From Cordilura impudica (taxonomy: Eukaryota; Arthropoda; Insecta; Diptera; Scathophagidae): a stretch of 64,000 nucleotides of DNA. The notes under the pieces were generated by a model. The model was not told the origin of the DNA and made no database searches. It worked only from the letters and a program-made list of their open reading frames with translations. The stretch is from positions 130,988,729 through 131,052,728 of the forward strand of contig OY821518.1 of assembly GCA_963682025.1 (NCBI GenBank). Reading direction: 5' to 3'. Position numbers and translations under genes: made by a program. Of the stretch, positions 1-10,560 are shown piece by piece (the first letter of the stretch is position 1; each line of letters opens with the position of its first letter).

Positions 1-39
1 ATAAAAGTTATTTGAGACCATGGGAGTTAAGCCATGTTG

Positions 40-1080
40 CTAGAGCTTCAATATTGGCAATTTTAATTCTGCCGTTGCAGTAAAAGACATTGTAATTGAA
101 TTTAATTTGTAGCGCCAAATTAACAAATTAAGGAATATAATCACATCAGAAACTTACCTAGATCAGGTGCTAAACGCAAAACAACGCTAATTGAAGACCG
201 AATGCTTCTGCGGGAATTTCACAAAATTATTCAACTAAGGCCTCAATCTGCTGCAAATCAATGGAATAGTCGGCCAAGAATCCAATCAGTGAGCACATTG
301 TTCGGCGACGTTTAAAAGACGGAGATTTTAAAACATACAAAGCAAAATACCTCCATATCAGATGTGAACAAGCTGAAAAGATTGGGCTTCCCAAAGGAGC
401 ATCTTCAGAAGCCAAAAGAGTTTTGGAGAAGCGTTCTATGGATAGATCAAAGCTCCTATGAGTTCAACTCATCAAAACAGAAAATTTTTGTAAGGCTGCC
501 ACAGGTACGAAAGGCAAAAAGCGAGCCATGGTGGAGGCTCTGTCATGTTTTGGGGGCACATTGCGAACAATGGGTTTGGTGGATTGGTTTCCATCGCCGG
601 CTCGATGAACCAAGGCCAATATTTGAGCACCCTAAATGATAACGCTTTCCCTTCCGGTGACAGGTTGATCGGATAATCATTTATTCTGCAACAGGACAAT
701 GCCCCATGCTACAAAAGCACGATGATATCAAAATATTTGAAGGATGTTGGTGCTACTACTCTGGACTGGCCACCCCAAAGTCTAGACTTGAATACCATTG
801 AAAACGTGTGAAAACGTATCAAACGTAAAAGAATTGGTTATTTATATAAAATCAAAGAAGAGACAATTTCCGAGGTCACTTCCCTTTGAATGAAATATCC
901 TCAGCGGTCCTTTAAAATTTACTGGACTCAGCTGCAAGATGTCTTCAAAAAGTTATTGAAGCTAAAGGGAGCTACACATTTTATTAACTCATAATCCAAT
1001 TTCTATACATTTGTTAAATATTAAGCTTATTTTTTAAGTAATAATAACTTGTCAAAATACTTATGCCACCACCTCAAAAT
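40..1080 (+). pseudogene. Tc1-like transposase relic (copy 1)
   Basis: This is a decayed Tc1/mariner-superfamily DNA transposon. Forward translation in shifting frames gives the helix-turn-helix end (RSGAKRKTT-like, about 160-180), a catalytic-domain start (FWRSVLWIDQSSYEF, about 420-460), the second-aspartate block (LQQDNAPCYKS, about 685-720) and the C-terminal DWPPQSLDLNTIENV block (about 760-805). The usual order and spacing of a Tc1 transposase are kept, but frameshifts, in-frame stops and a P-to-T change in the NPIEN motif show it is dead. A CAAAATACTTATGCCACC sequence near 1060 resembles the terminus-like CAAAATAATTATGCCGAC near 2010. The DINE-like element at 1133-1904 may therefore have inserted close to the right end of this transposon. 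Confidence 0.75.
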
Positions 1081-1132
1081 TACTTTCATTCATATCTTTT
1101 TAATTTTTTAGAAAGAAACTCTATTGAGTTAT

Positions 1133-1904
1133 TTTTATACCCTATACCACTATGTGGTTTGGGTATAATGACTTTGTGCTGCTGTTTGTAACAACCAAAA
1201 ATATTTGACCTAGACCCATCTTTAATTATACCGATCGAATCAGAATCACTTTCTGAGTTGATTTAACAATGTCCGTCCGTCTGTGTGTCCATGTAAAGCT
1301 TGTAATCAAACTGCAGGTCGCAAATATGAATATATTTTGATGAAATTTGGTATATAAGCTTTTATCGGCCATGGGATGAACGCTATTGAAATTGGTGAGA
1401 ATCGGTCCATGTTCAGACCTAGCCCCCATACAAATTACACATATGAAATCGACATAAATTGCCATAAGATCCAAATTGTCATATAGATCTTACTCAAATT
1501 GGGTTTGTATGCGTTCATTACATCCACTAATGAGTAGTCCAAAAATGATCCCTTTGACCCCATATAGAGCTGCTTCCCGATCTTCACTTAAATCTATTAA
1601 AAAACAAAAATATTGCACTGATTCTTCTCAAATTTTGTTTGTATACATTTTTGCAAAATACAAGAGACTTTACCAAACATGATCAGGATCGGTCCATTTT
1701 TGGACCTAGTCCCTTTATAGATATAGCATCCGATATGAACTTTTTCATATCTGCAGCCAAAAAAATTAATAAAAATCCCACTCAAATTTGGTTTTTGCTT
1801 ATTTTCAATGTCCAGTTAGTTGGGCCTAAGAGATAGGATTTCTAAACGCATGGTATAGGGTATCGTATGGTCGGTCTAGACCGACTATAATTTTCTTACT
1901 TGTT
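1133..1904 (+). mobile_element. DINE/Helentron-like element, family 1, copy 1
   Basis: A non-autonomous repeat of about 770 bp present at least nine times in this window. Read in this orientation it starts TATACCCTATACCAC (short inverted pair with GGGTATA), then has a GTCC/GTCT microsatellite stretch, about 500 bp of modular sequence, an inverted GGTATAGGGTAT box, the palindrome GGTCTAGACC inside a longer stem, and the terminus CTTACTTG. Short sub-terminal inverted repeats, a GTCY microsatellite and a 3' stem-loop are the layout described for DINE-1/mini-me (Helentron-derived) elements of flies. Family membership is inferred from this layout. Frames of 60-80 codons recur in copies but are not convincing genes. 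Confidence 0.75.
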
Positions 1905-2224
1905 TAGTTTATATTAGCAATATCTAAACAAAACAAAAAAAAAAAAAATTATATTCTATAAAGACAACTAAAAATTGAATACAAAAATGCATCATTTTGT
2001 TTTTGTCAAAATAATTATGCCGACTAGTGTATGTGATTGTTAGAAAATTGTTTAAATTGTTAGAAAAAAATAGTGCGAATTAAAAAACGCAACACAAACA
2101 CAACTTTAAATTTGATCAGAAAAAGTATGCGTAAAAATGTAAGTTTAAAAAACATGTTTTACGTGGTATTTATAAACAAAAATTGTGCTAGTGAGTTAAC
2201 TTCAAAGTTCTAAGTCTATAATTC

Positions 2225-3065
2225 AACCGGCTCTATCCTCCCTAAGCATCGAGCCGGACGACCACCAAATTAACTCTTCGCGAAAAAAGGGACATCCTAG
2301 AAATGGTGAAGCTCCTCGGATTACTGCAACTAAAATAAGGGAAAGCATTAAAGAAAAATGTTGCAAAGAAATCCACGAGGTTACACTTCTGATAATTGTG
2401 AAGAAGGCCGAATACCACAGCCGTGTTGCCCGAAGGAAGCCACAAATTTCGAAAGTAACTAAAATGAAACGCATGAATTTTGCCAACAAATTTATTTCAA
2501 AGCTTCCATAGTTCTGGCAGCAAGTTCTTTTTAGTGATGAGAGCAAATTCTGCATATTTAGTATCAAAGGACGAAAACTCCTGTGGCGAAAGAACGGTAC
2601 GGCGCTTGATAAACAAAATTTATTACCGACAGTAAAACACGGTGGTGGTGTTATGGTGTGGGGGTTGTATAGCAGCTCATAGAATGGGTAATTTGGTTTT
2701 CATCGAATCGATTATGGACCAATGACTTTACATGGACATTTTTAAAGCCAACTTAAAGCAAAACGCTCAAAAATTGGGACTTGGAAACAACCTTGGGTTT
2801 CAACAGGACAACGATCCCAAACAAAGCTTTGGTTGCTTTATAACATCAAAAAGCAGCTACAATGACAGCCTCAATTCCGGGACCTTCACCCTAACGAATA
2901 TAGGTGGTATTTGCTGGAGAGGAAGATTAATCAGCACTACATAACTTCAAAAGAAATGTTGAAAAACGTTATTTCTGAGGAATGAGGAAAAATGTTGGCT
3001 TATCAGAAGTTTTTCATCGCAAGGGATATCCCACCAGCTATTGAAAACTGTTTCTTATTGAATTT
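2225..3065 (+). pseudogene. Bari-like Tc1 transposase relic (copy 2)
   Basis: A second Tc1-type transposase, distinct from copy 1. Translation gives RKPQISKVTKMKRMNFA (about 2435-2485), FWQQVLFSDESKF (first catalytic aspartate, about 2513-2552), LLWRKNGTALDKQN and HGGGVMVWG (about 2578-2662), then MDIFKANLKQNAQKLG with FQQDNDPKQS (second aspartate, about 2732-2830). The order and wording resemble Bari-type elements. It is inactive: there are several frameshifts and stops (for example between the GGGVMVWG and DIFKANL blocks), and DPKH has become DPKQ. The inverted repeat at 3190-3314 just downstream may be part of its end. Confidence 0.75.
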
Positions 3066-3189
3066 TTTTTATTTATTTTAACTATTTTACTTTTGCACTC
3101 ATACTTATTCTGATAAAATATCAAATAGAGTTGTAGTTCTAAATTTGTATTAATTTACTCATAAATTTTAAAAATATGGAAAAATGGTG

Positions 3190-3314
3190 GAGTTAGAACT
3201 TAATCAGGCTCAAGATAAAATGTTTTTACCTTAAATAACAAAAAAAACATTGGCTCATTTTTGCGTTATTTCAAGTAAAAAAATTTGGTCTTGAGCCTGA
3301 CTAAGTTCTAACTC
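3190..3314. repeat. 26-bp inverted repeat with 73-bp spacer
   Basis: GAGTTAGAACTTAATCAGGC... (3190-3215) is matched by its reverse complement at 3289-3314 with one mismatch over 26 bp. The AT-rich spacer would be the loop of a hairpin. It could be a small MITE or a terminal piece of the Bari-like transposon to its left. Confidence 0.65.
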
Positions 3315-3344
3315 AATAATTAAAATGATAAAGATCGAAAATAA

Positions 3345-4030
3345 GACTTTTTATTAAACTCTTTTCTTTTAACTTATACTCTCTGTCTGTCTGTCGTGGG
3401 GGATCCCCATTCCCCCTCATCAAATTGATCTGAAACTTGGCCCATAGCCTTGTTGTGACTAAATATTTTTTTTGGGGTGGTCACGCATAGTCACGCGCAG
3501 TCACGGGGTGATCTAAATGCCATTTCCCCTCATCCGATCGATCTGAAACTTGGTCGATAGACTTGCTGTGAAAAAAGATTAACTTTGACATAGTCGCGCA
3601 CAGGCACGCATAGTCACGCACAGTCACGGAGTGATCTAAATGTCATTTTCCTTCATCCGATCGGTCTGAAACTTGGTCCATAGTCTTGTTGTGACTATAG
3701 ATTAATTTTGGGGTAGTCACGCACAGTCATGCATAGTCACTCACAGTCACGGAGTGATCTAAATGTCATTACCCTCATCCAATCCATCTGAAACTTGGTC
3801 CATACACTTGCTGTAAAAAAAAAAAAAACTTTGACTTAGGCACGCACAGTCACGCATAGTCACGCACAGTCACGGAGTGATTTAAAACACATTTCCACTT
3901 ATCCAATCAATCTGAAACTTGGTCCATAGACTTGCTGTGACTACAGATTAATTTTAAAATAGTCACGCAAAGTCACGCAGTCACGGAGAGGATTCAGTAC
4001 TCATATGCATAAGGAAAGAAAGAGTTTTAA
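3345..4030 (+). mobile_element. Foldback-like element, left arm
   Basis: The arm contains about five tandem units of roughly 115-125 bp. Each holds alternating AGTCACGCA/AGTCACGGAGTGATCT motifs, a CATCCGATC.GATCTGAAACTTGG segment and a CTTGCTGTGA segment. It begins with CTGTCTGTCTGTCGTGGGG and ends CATATGCATAAGGAAAGAAAGAG. The same sequence runs in reverse complement at 5380-5815, so the two form long inverted arms. Long inverted arms of tandem subrepeats are the hallmark of foldback-type elements. No transposase is visible between the arms. Confidence 0.65.
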
Positions 4031-4294
4031 TAAAAACATTGTTTTTTTGGGTTAGATTATTTTTATAGAATATAATAAAATTAATATGGAAAAATACTAA
4101 ATAAAATAAACATAATAGTAATAGAAAAAAAAAATACGGGATCACTATCAAGACTAATGCCGTTTTCTTTTCTGACAAAAAAAGCCGCACTTTATTTGAA
4201 CTTTTTTCGAAAAAGTGTATGTTTTTATATATTCTGACGAGCCGATAGCCTTGACAGCTAGTGCTCACGTATTCCTCATAACTCATAGAATTTA

Positions 4295-4410
4295 TTCTTA
4301 TGAGTATGTAGCGTGCTCGCCTATCATGCGGGGGTCGTGGGTTCGATTCCCACCAGAGGCTTTGGTCTGTCGCTGCACAAAAAAAAAACAAAAAAAAAAA
4401 TTAAAAAAAA
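4295..4410 (+). mobile_element. tRNA-derived SINE-like sequence
   Basis: Positions about 4307-4362 keep the 3' two-thirds of a tRNA: an anticodon stem CTCGC/GCGGG with loop CTATCAT, a T-arm GTGGG-TTCGATT-CCCAC (an RNA polymerase III B box) and an acceptor-like CAGAGGC. The D-arm half is replaced by unrelated sequence containing an ACTCATA/TATGAGT inverted pair. It is followed by a short tail and a run of about 30 A-rich bases (4379-4410), the form of a retrotransposed SINE or tRNA pseudogene. It is not a working tRNA. Confidence 0.6.
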
Positions 4411-4445
4411 ACTAGCCAAAATTAGAATCTGCAGACAAGCCACTC

Positions 4446-5246
4446 GGTGGTATAGGGTATAATTATAGTCGGTCTAGACCGACTATACGATACCCTATAT
4501 CATGCGTTTAGAGACCCTATCTCTCAGGCCTGGTTATAGAAAAAAGCATAAACCCAATTTGAGTGGGATTTTTATTAATTTTTTCGGCTGCAGATACGAA
4601 AAAGATCATATCGGATGCTATATCTATATGGGGACTAGGCCCAAAAATGGACCGATACTGACCATGTTTGGTAGAGTCTCTTGTATTTTGCAAAAATATA
4701 TACAAACAAAATTTGAGAAGAATCAGTGTAATATTTTTGTTTTTTGATAGATTTAAGTGAAGATCGGCAAGCAGCTCTATATGGGGCCTATGACTAAGAG
4801 TTGTCCCAGGGATCATTTTTGGACAACTGATTAATGGATGTAATATATACATATAAACCCAATTTGACTAAGATTTGTATGATAATTTGGATCTTATGGC
4901 AATATATGTTGATTTCATAGGGTACATTTGTATGGGGGCTAGTTCTGAACATGGACCGATTCTCACCAATTTCAATACCGTTCATCCCATGGCCGATAAA
5001 AGATTAAATACCAAATTTCATCAAAACATGTTCATATTTGCGACCTGCAGTTTGATTACAAGCTTTACATGGACACACAGACGGACGGACACACAGACGG
5101 ACGGACGGACGGACGGACATCGGTAAATCGAATCAGATAGTGATTCTGATTCGATCGGTATAATTAAAGATGGGTGTAGATCAAATATTTTTGGTTGTTA
5201 CAAACAGCAGCACAAAGCCAAACCACATAGTGGTATAGGGTATAAA
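4446..5246 (-). mobile_element. DINE/Helentron-like element, family 1, copy 2
   Basis: A near full-length copy in reverse orientation, lying between the two arms of the foldback-like element. The palindromic AGTCGGTCTAGACCGACT is at about 4467-4484 and the (GGAC)n microsatellite at about 5088-5118. A perfect 11-bp hairpin (GAATC/GATTC version) is at 5127-5155. The terminus-like GGTGGTATAGGGTATA just outside it (4447-4462) suggests fusion with the end of an older copy. Confidence 0.75.
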
Positions 5247-5379
5247 AATAGAGGGAATGTTTTCAATTATTATATAGTAAAAGTTTCCATTGTTTCGTCA
5301 ACAACATACAAATTAATACTTTTAAGTTTTGTTATTGTTTTCTAAAGTTAAGTTATTTTATGTTAATTTTTTTTTCTTT

Positions 5380-5815
5380 TTTAAAGAAATAAAATATAAT
5401 AATCTGACCCATATTAAAACTCTTTCTTTCCTTATGCATATGAGTTTTGAATATCTCCGTGACTGTGTGTGACTATCTTAAACAAGTCTATGGACAAAGT
5501 TTCAGATCCTTCGGTTGAGGGGAAGTGGGGTTTTAATCTCTCCGTGACTGTGCGTGACTATGCGTGACTGTGCGTGACTATGTCGAAGTTGATCTTTCTT
5601 TACAGCAAGTATATCGACCCAGTTTTAGATCGATCGGATGAGGATATATGTTATTTTGATCACTCCGTGACTGTGCGTGACTACCCCAAAATTAATCTGT
5701 AGTCACAATAAGGCTATGGGCCAAGTTTCAGATCAATTGGATAAGGGGGAATGGGATTGCCCCACGACAGACAGAGAGATTGAGTTAAAAGAAAGAGTTT
5801 AAAAATGTTTAAATT
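5380..5815 (-). mobile_element. Foldback-like element, right arm
   Basis: Reverse complement of the 3345-4030 arm, with three to four of the same tandem units. It opens with TTTCCTTATGCATATGAG and closes with CCCCACGACAGACAGAGAG, mirroring both edges of the left arm. The arms enclose about 1.35 kb holding the SINE-like sequence and a DINE-like copy. Confidence 0.65.
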
Positions 5816-6250
5816 AATAAAAGGGTTTTTAGTTTTAAGAACCATTTTTTGAAATTGACCGTTCAAGTCACACAAATATAACTTTTTTAAAAGTTTCCAT
5901 TGTATTGTATTCTATTGTCATTCGCGATATGCATCGTTGAAAGAAAATCAAGTGCATTTTTTGGTCATTTTATTATGGAACTTTTAAATGTTTTATAATT
6001 TTTCCCATTTAAAAAAATCCAAAAATATTAAAATTAGAAAATTTTGATACATCCCACTAAATGGCTAAACAATATATTTTTTTTTAGATAATCATTTTTG
6101 GAATGCTTGAATTTCTTTGCCTCAATATTAAAATTTTTGATTGATTCCACCAATATATCGAATTGGTTATGCTGTTAATTTTCTCTAAAATACCTTCTGT
6201 TAAAGAAAACAAAATCTTGAACAAATTTAACGGCGGTATTGAGTATTGTA
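5816..6250. other. AT-rich spacer, no gene seen
   Basis: No recognisable gene or repeat. Very AT-rich sequence leads into the heptamer array. Confidence 0.5.
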
Positions 6251-6254
6251 AATA

Positions 6255-6754
6255 TATGATTTTTAATTTTTAAATTTTAATTTTTAATTTTTAATTTTTA
6301 ATTTTTAATTTTTAATTTTTAATTTCTAATTTTTAATTTTTAATTTTTAATTTTTAATTTTTAATTTTTAATTTTTAATTTTTAGTTTTTAATTTTTAAT
6401 TTTTAATTTTTAATTTTTAATTTTTAATTTTTAATTTTTAATTTTTAATTTTTAATTTTTAATTTTTAATTTTTAATTTTTAATTTTTAATTTTTAATTT
6501 TTAATTTTTAATTTTTAATTTTTAATTTTTAATTTTTAATTTTTAATTTTTAATTTTTAATTTTTAATTTTTAATTTTTAATTTTTAATTTTTAATTTTT
6601 AATTTTTAATTTTTAATTTTTAATTTTTAATTTTTAATTTTTAATTTTTATTTTTAATTTTTAATTTTTAATTTTTAATTTTTAATTTTCAATTTCCATT
6701 TTCTATTAGTCATTTTTCGTTCTTCAATTTTCATTTTCCATTTTTCATTTTTCA

Positions 6755-6785
<31 letters not shown>

Positions 6786-7340
6786 TCCCTTTTTCAATTT
6801 TCATTTTCCATTTTTCATTTTTCATATTTCAGTTTACGTTTCCATTTTCCACTTTCCATTTTTCATTTTTCAATTTTCATTTTCCATTTTTCATTTTTCA
6901 ATTTTCATTTTCCATTTTTAAATTTCATTTCCAATTTTTTATTTTGCATTTTCCATTTTTCATTTTTCAATTTTCTTTTTTCATTTTCCATTCTCCATTT
7001 TTCATATTCTATTTTACATTTTTCATTTTCCATTTTCCGTTTTTCATTTTCCATTCTCAATTTTCTATTTTTCATTTTCCATTTTTCATTTTTCAATTTT
7101 CTTTTTTCATTTTCCATTTTTCATTTTCTATTCTCTATTTTTCATTTTCTATTTTACATTTTCCATTTTTCATTTTTCATTTTGCATTTTTAATTTTTAT
7201 TTTTCATTCTCCATTTTCCATTTTCATTTTCCATTGGAAAATTTCCATTTTTCGTTTTCATTTTTTTTTCTTTCATATGGGCGATTTTTTATTATAACGT
7301 GATAACGATAAAAAATATGTGGCAATACTAACATGAGCTA
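6255..7340 (+). repeat. Heptamer (TTTTTAA)n array and diverged arm, left side of a giant inverted repeat
   Basis: Positions 6255-6690 are almost pure tandem TTTTTAA. From 6690 to about 7255 it becomes a TTTTCATTTTCCA-like degenerate array. The last 80 bp (7260-7340) is unique-looking sequence containing CGTGATAACGATAAAAAAT. All of it is mirrored on the other side of the centre at 7340-7680. Open frames rich in F, H and I here come from the repeat and are not genes. Confidence 0.9.
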
Positions 7341-7680
7341 TCACAGCTTATCACAGCTCGAGTCGATATAGCTATGTCCGTCTGTCCGTCTGTCTGTTGA
7401 AATCACGCTCATTCACAAAAACAGCCATCTAACTGGATAAGGTTACAAAAATATCATTTGCCATAATTCCCAGCAGGTTGGTATTGAAAATGGGCTACAT
7501 CGGGGATCATTATGATTAGATACGAGCAAAACTATGTAGATATCTCTAAAAAAAAACATAAAAAGCAGTGTGTTTGTTGTAACAGTTTAGTGGTTGAACA
7601 TAATAATTGTACAACAACATAAAAAACCGCCACAAAAAAATATGCATACATTAACAATACCAAGAACACAATAACATAGC
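7341..7680 (+). repeat. Mini-me-type core at the palindrome centre
   Basis: The spacer carries GAGTCGATATAGCTATGTCC followed by GTCTGTCCGTCTGTCT (about 7361-7397). This is the conserved core plus (GTCY)n proto-microsatellite arrangement of fly mini-me elements. It is followed by the AATCACGCTCATTCACAAAAACAGC type of tail seen in related repeats. Confidence 0.6.
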
Positions 7681-8256
7681 TCATGTTAGTAGTATTGCCA
7701 CATATTTTTTATCGTTATCACGTTATAATAAAAAATCGCCCATATGAAAGAAAAAAAAAATGAAAACGAAAAATGGAAATTTTCCAATGGAAAATGAAAA
7801 TGGAAAATGGAGAATGAAAAATAAAAATTAAAAATGCAAAATGAAAAATGAAAAACGGAAAATGGAAAATGTAAAATAGAAAATGAAAAATAGAGAATAG
7901 AAAATGAAAAATGGAAAATGAAAAAAGAAAATTGAAAAATGAAAAATGGAAAACGGAAAATGAAAAATAGAAAATTGAGAATGGAAAATGAAAAACGGAA
8001 AATGGAAAATGAAAAATGAAAAATGTAAAATAGAATATGAAAAATGGAGAATGGAAAATGAAAAAAGAAAATTGAAAAATGAAAAATGGAAAATGCAAAA
8101 TAAAAAATTGAAAATGAAATTGAAAAATGGAAAATGAAAATTGAAAAATGAAAAATGGAAAATGAAAATTGAAAAATTAAAAATGGAAAGTGGAAAATGG
8201 AAACGAAAACTGAAATATGAAAAATGAAAAATGGAAAATGAAAATTGAAAAAGGGA

Positions 8257-8287
<31 letters not shown>

Positions 8288-10560
8288 TTAAAAATGAAAA
8301 ATGGAAAATGAAAATTGAAGAACGAAAAATGACTAATAGAAAATGGAAATTGAAAATTGAAAAATTAAAAATGAAAAATGGAAAATGAAAATTGAAAAAT
8401 AAATATTAAAAAATGAAAAATGGAAAATGCAAAATGGAAAATGGAAATGGAAAAATGAAAAATGGGAAATGGAAAATGAAAATTGAAAAATGGAAAATGA
8501 AAAATGAAAATTGAAAAATGGGAAATGGAAAACGAAAACGAAAACTGAAAAATTAAAAATGGAAAATAAAAATTGAAAAATTAAAAATTAAAAATGGAAA
8601 ATGAAAATTTAAAAATTAAAAATTAAAAAATTAAATTGAAAAATGGAAAATGGAAAATGAAAAATGAAAATTGGAAAATGCAAAATGAAAATTGAAAAAT
8701 GAAAATGGCAAATGGAAATTGATAAATTAAAAATGAAAAATGAAAAATGGAAAATGAAAATTGAAAAATTAAAAATGGAAAGTGGAAAATGAATAACGAA
8801 AATTAAAAAATGAAAGATGAAAAATTTAAAAATTTAAAATCTAAAATGGAAAATGGAAACTGAAATATGAAACATGGAATATGGAAAGTGTAAAATGAAA
8901 ATTGAAAAATGGAACATGAAAAATGTAGGTTGAAAAATGAGTAATGAAAGATGAAAAATGAATAATGAATAACGAAAAATAAAAAATTAAAGCTTAAAGC
9001 TTAAAAACTAAAAATTTAAATTAAAAATTAAAATTTAAAAATTTTAAATTTAAAATTAAAAATTAAAAATTAAAAATTAAAAATTAAAAATTAAAATTAA
9101 AATTAAAAATTAAAAATTAAAAATTTAAAAATAAAAATTAAAAATTTAAAATTTAAAATTAAAAATTAAAAATTAAAAATTAAAAATTAAAAATTAAAAA
9201 TTAAAAATTAAAAATTAAAAATTAAAAATTAAAAATTAAAAATTAAAAAATAAAAATTAAAAATTAAAAATTAAAAATTAAAAATTAAAAATTAAAAATT
9301 AAAAATTAAAAATTAAAAATTAAAAATTAAAAATTAAAAATTAAAAATTAAAAATTAAAAATTAAAAATTAAAAATTAAAAATTAAAAATTAAAAATTAA
9401 AAATTAAAAATTAAAAATTAAAAATTAAAAATTAAAAATTAAAAATTAAAAATTAAAAATTTAAAAAAAAAAATTTAAAATTTAAAATTTAAAATTTAAA
9501 ATTAAAAATTAAAAATTAAAAATTAAAAATTAAAAATTAAAAATTAAAAATTAAAAATTAAAAATTAAAAATTAAAAATTAAAAATTAAAAATTAAAAAT
9601 TAAAAATTAAAAATTAAAAATTAAAAATTAAAAATTCAAAATTCAAAATTCAAAATTAAAAATTAAAAATTAAAAATTAAAAATTAAAAATTAAAAATTA
9701 AAAATTAAAAATTAAAAATTAAAAATTAAAAATTAAAAATTAAAAATTAAAAATTAAAAATTAAAAATTAAAAATTAAAAATTAAAAATTAAAAATTAAA
9801 AATTAAAAATTAAAAATTAAAAATTAAAAATTAAAAATTAAAAATTAAAAATTAAAAATTAAAAATTAAAAATTAAAAATTAAAAATTAAAAATTAAAAA
9901 TTAAAAATTAAAAATTAAAAATTAAAAATTAAAAATTAAAAATTAAAAATTAAAAATTAAAAATTAAAAATTAAAAATTAAAAATTAAAAATTAAAAATT
10001 AAAAATTAAAAATTAAAAATTAAAAATGAAAAATTAAAAATTAAAAATTAAAAGTTAAAAATTAAAAATTAAAAATTAAAAAGTAAAAATTAAAATTTAA
10101 AATTTAAAATTTAAAATTTAAAATTTAAAATTTAAAATTTAAAATTTAAAATTTAAAATTTAAAATTTAAAATTTAAAATTAAAAATTAAGAATCAAAAA
10201 ATAAAAAATAAAAATTAAAAATTAAAAATTAAAAATTAAAAATTAAAAATTAAAAATTAAAAATTAAAAATTAAAAATTAAAAATTAAAAATTAAAAATT
10301 AAAAATTAAAAATTAAAAATTAAAAATTAAAAATTAAAAATTAAAAATTAAAAGTTAAAAATTAAAAATTAAAAATTAAAAATTAAAAATTAAAAAGTAA
10401 AGATTAAAAATTAAAAATTAAAAATTAAAAATTAAAAATTAAAAATTAAAAATTAAAAATTAAAAATTAAAAATTTAATATTAAAAATTAAAATTTAAAA
10501 ATTAAAAATTAAAAATTAAAAATTTAAAATTAAAAATTAAAAATTAAAAACTAAAAATTA
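7681..10560 (-). repeat. Heptamer (TTAAAAA)n array, right side of a giant inverted repeat
   Basis: Reverse-complement continuation of the left arm. Positions 7681-7755 mirror 7265-7340, about 7755-8345 mirror 6690-7255 almost base for base, and 8345-9000 is a further degenerate array. From 9000 to 10560 the sequence is nearly pure TTAAAAA, with short blocks of a TTTAAAA variant (about 9465-9500 and 10095-10180). This arm is about three times longer than the left arm, so the array has expanded unequally. Confidence 0.9.

Noticed and set aside
3486..3960. CRISPR-like array
   Set aside because: Units are tandem without variable spacers, in a eukaryotic genome, and belong to a foldback-like arm.
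3981..4391. 136-codon minus-strand frame containing WWESNPRPP
   Set aside because: The motif is the translation of a tRNA T-arm region, and the rest is poly-A derived lysine/phenylalanine-rich sequence.
6255..6690. TTTTTAA array as a telomere repeat
   Set aside because: Flies lack short telomerase repeats, and the array is internal and arranged as a palindrome.
6944..8098. Long F/H/I-rich open frames of 117 and 126 codons
   Set aside because: Direct translation of the degenerate TTTTCATTTTCC repeat, present in mirror image on both arms.
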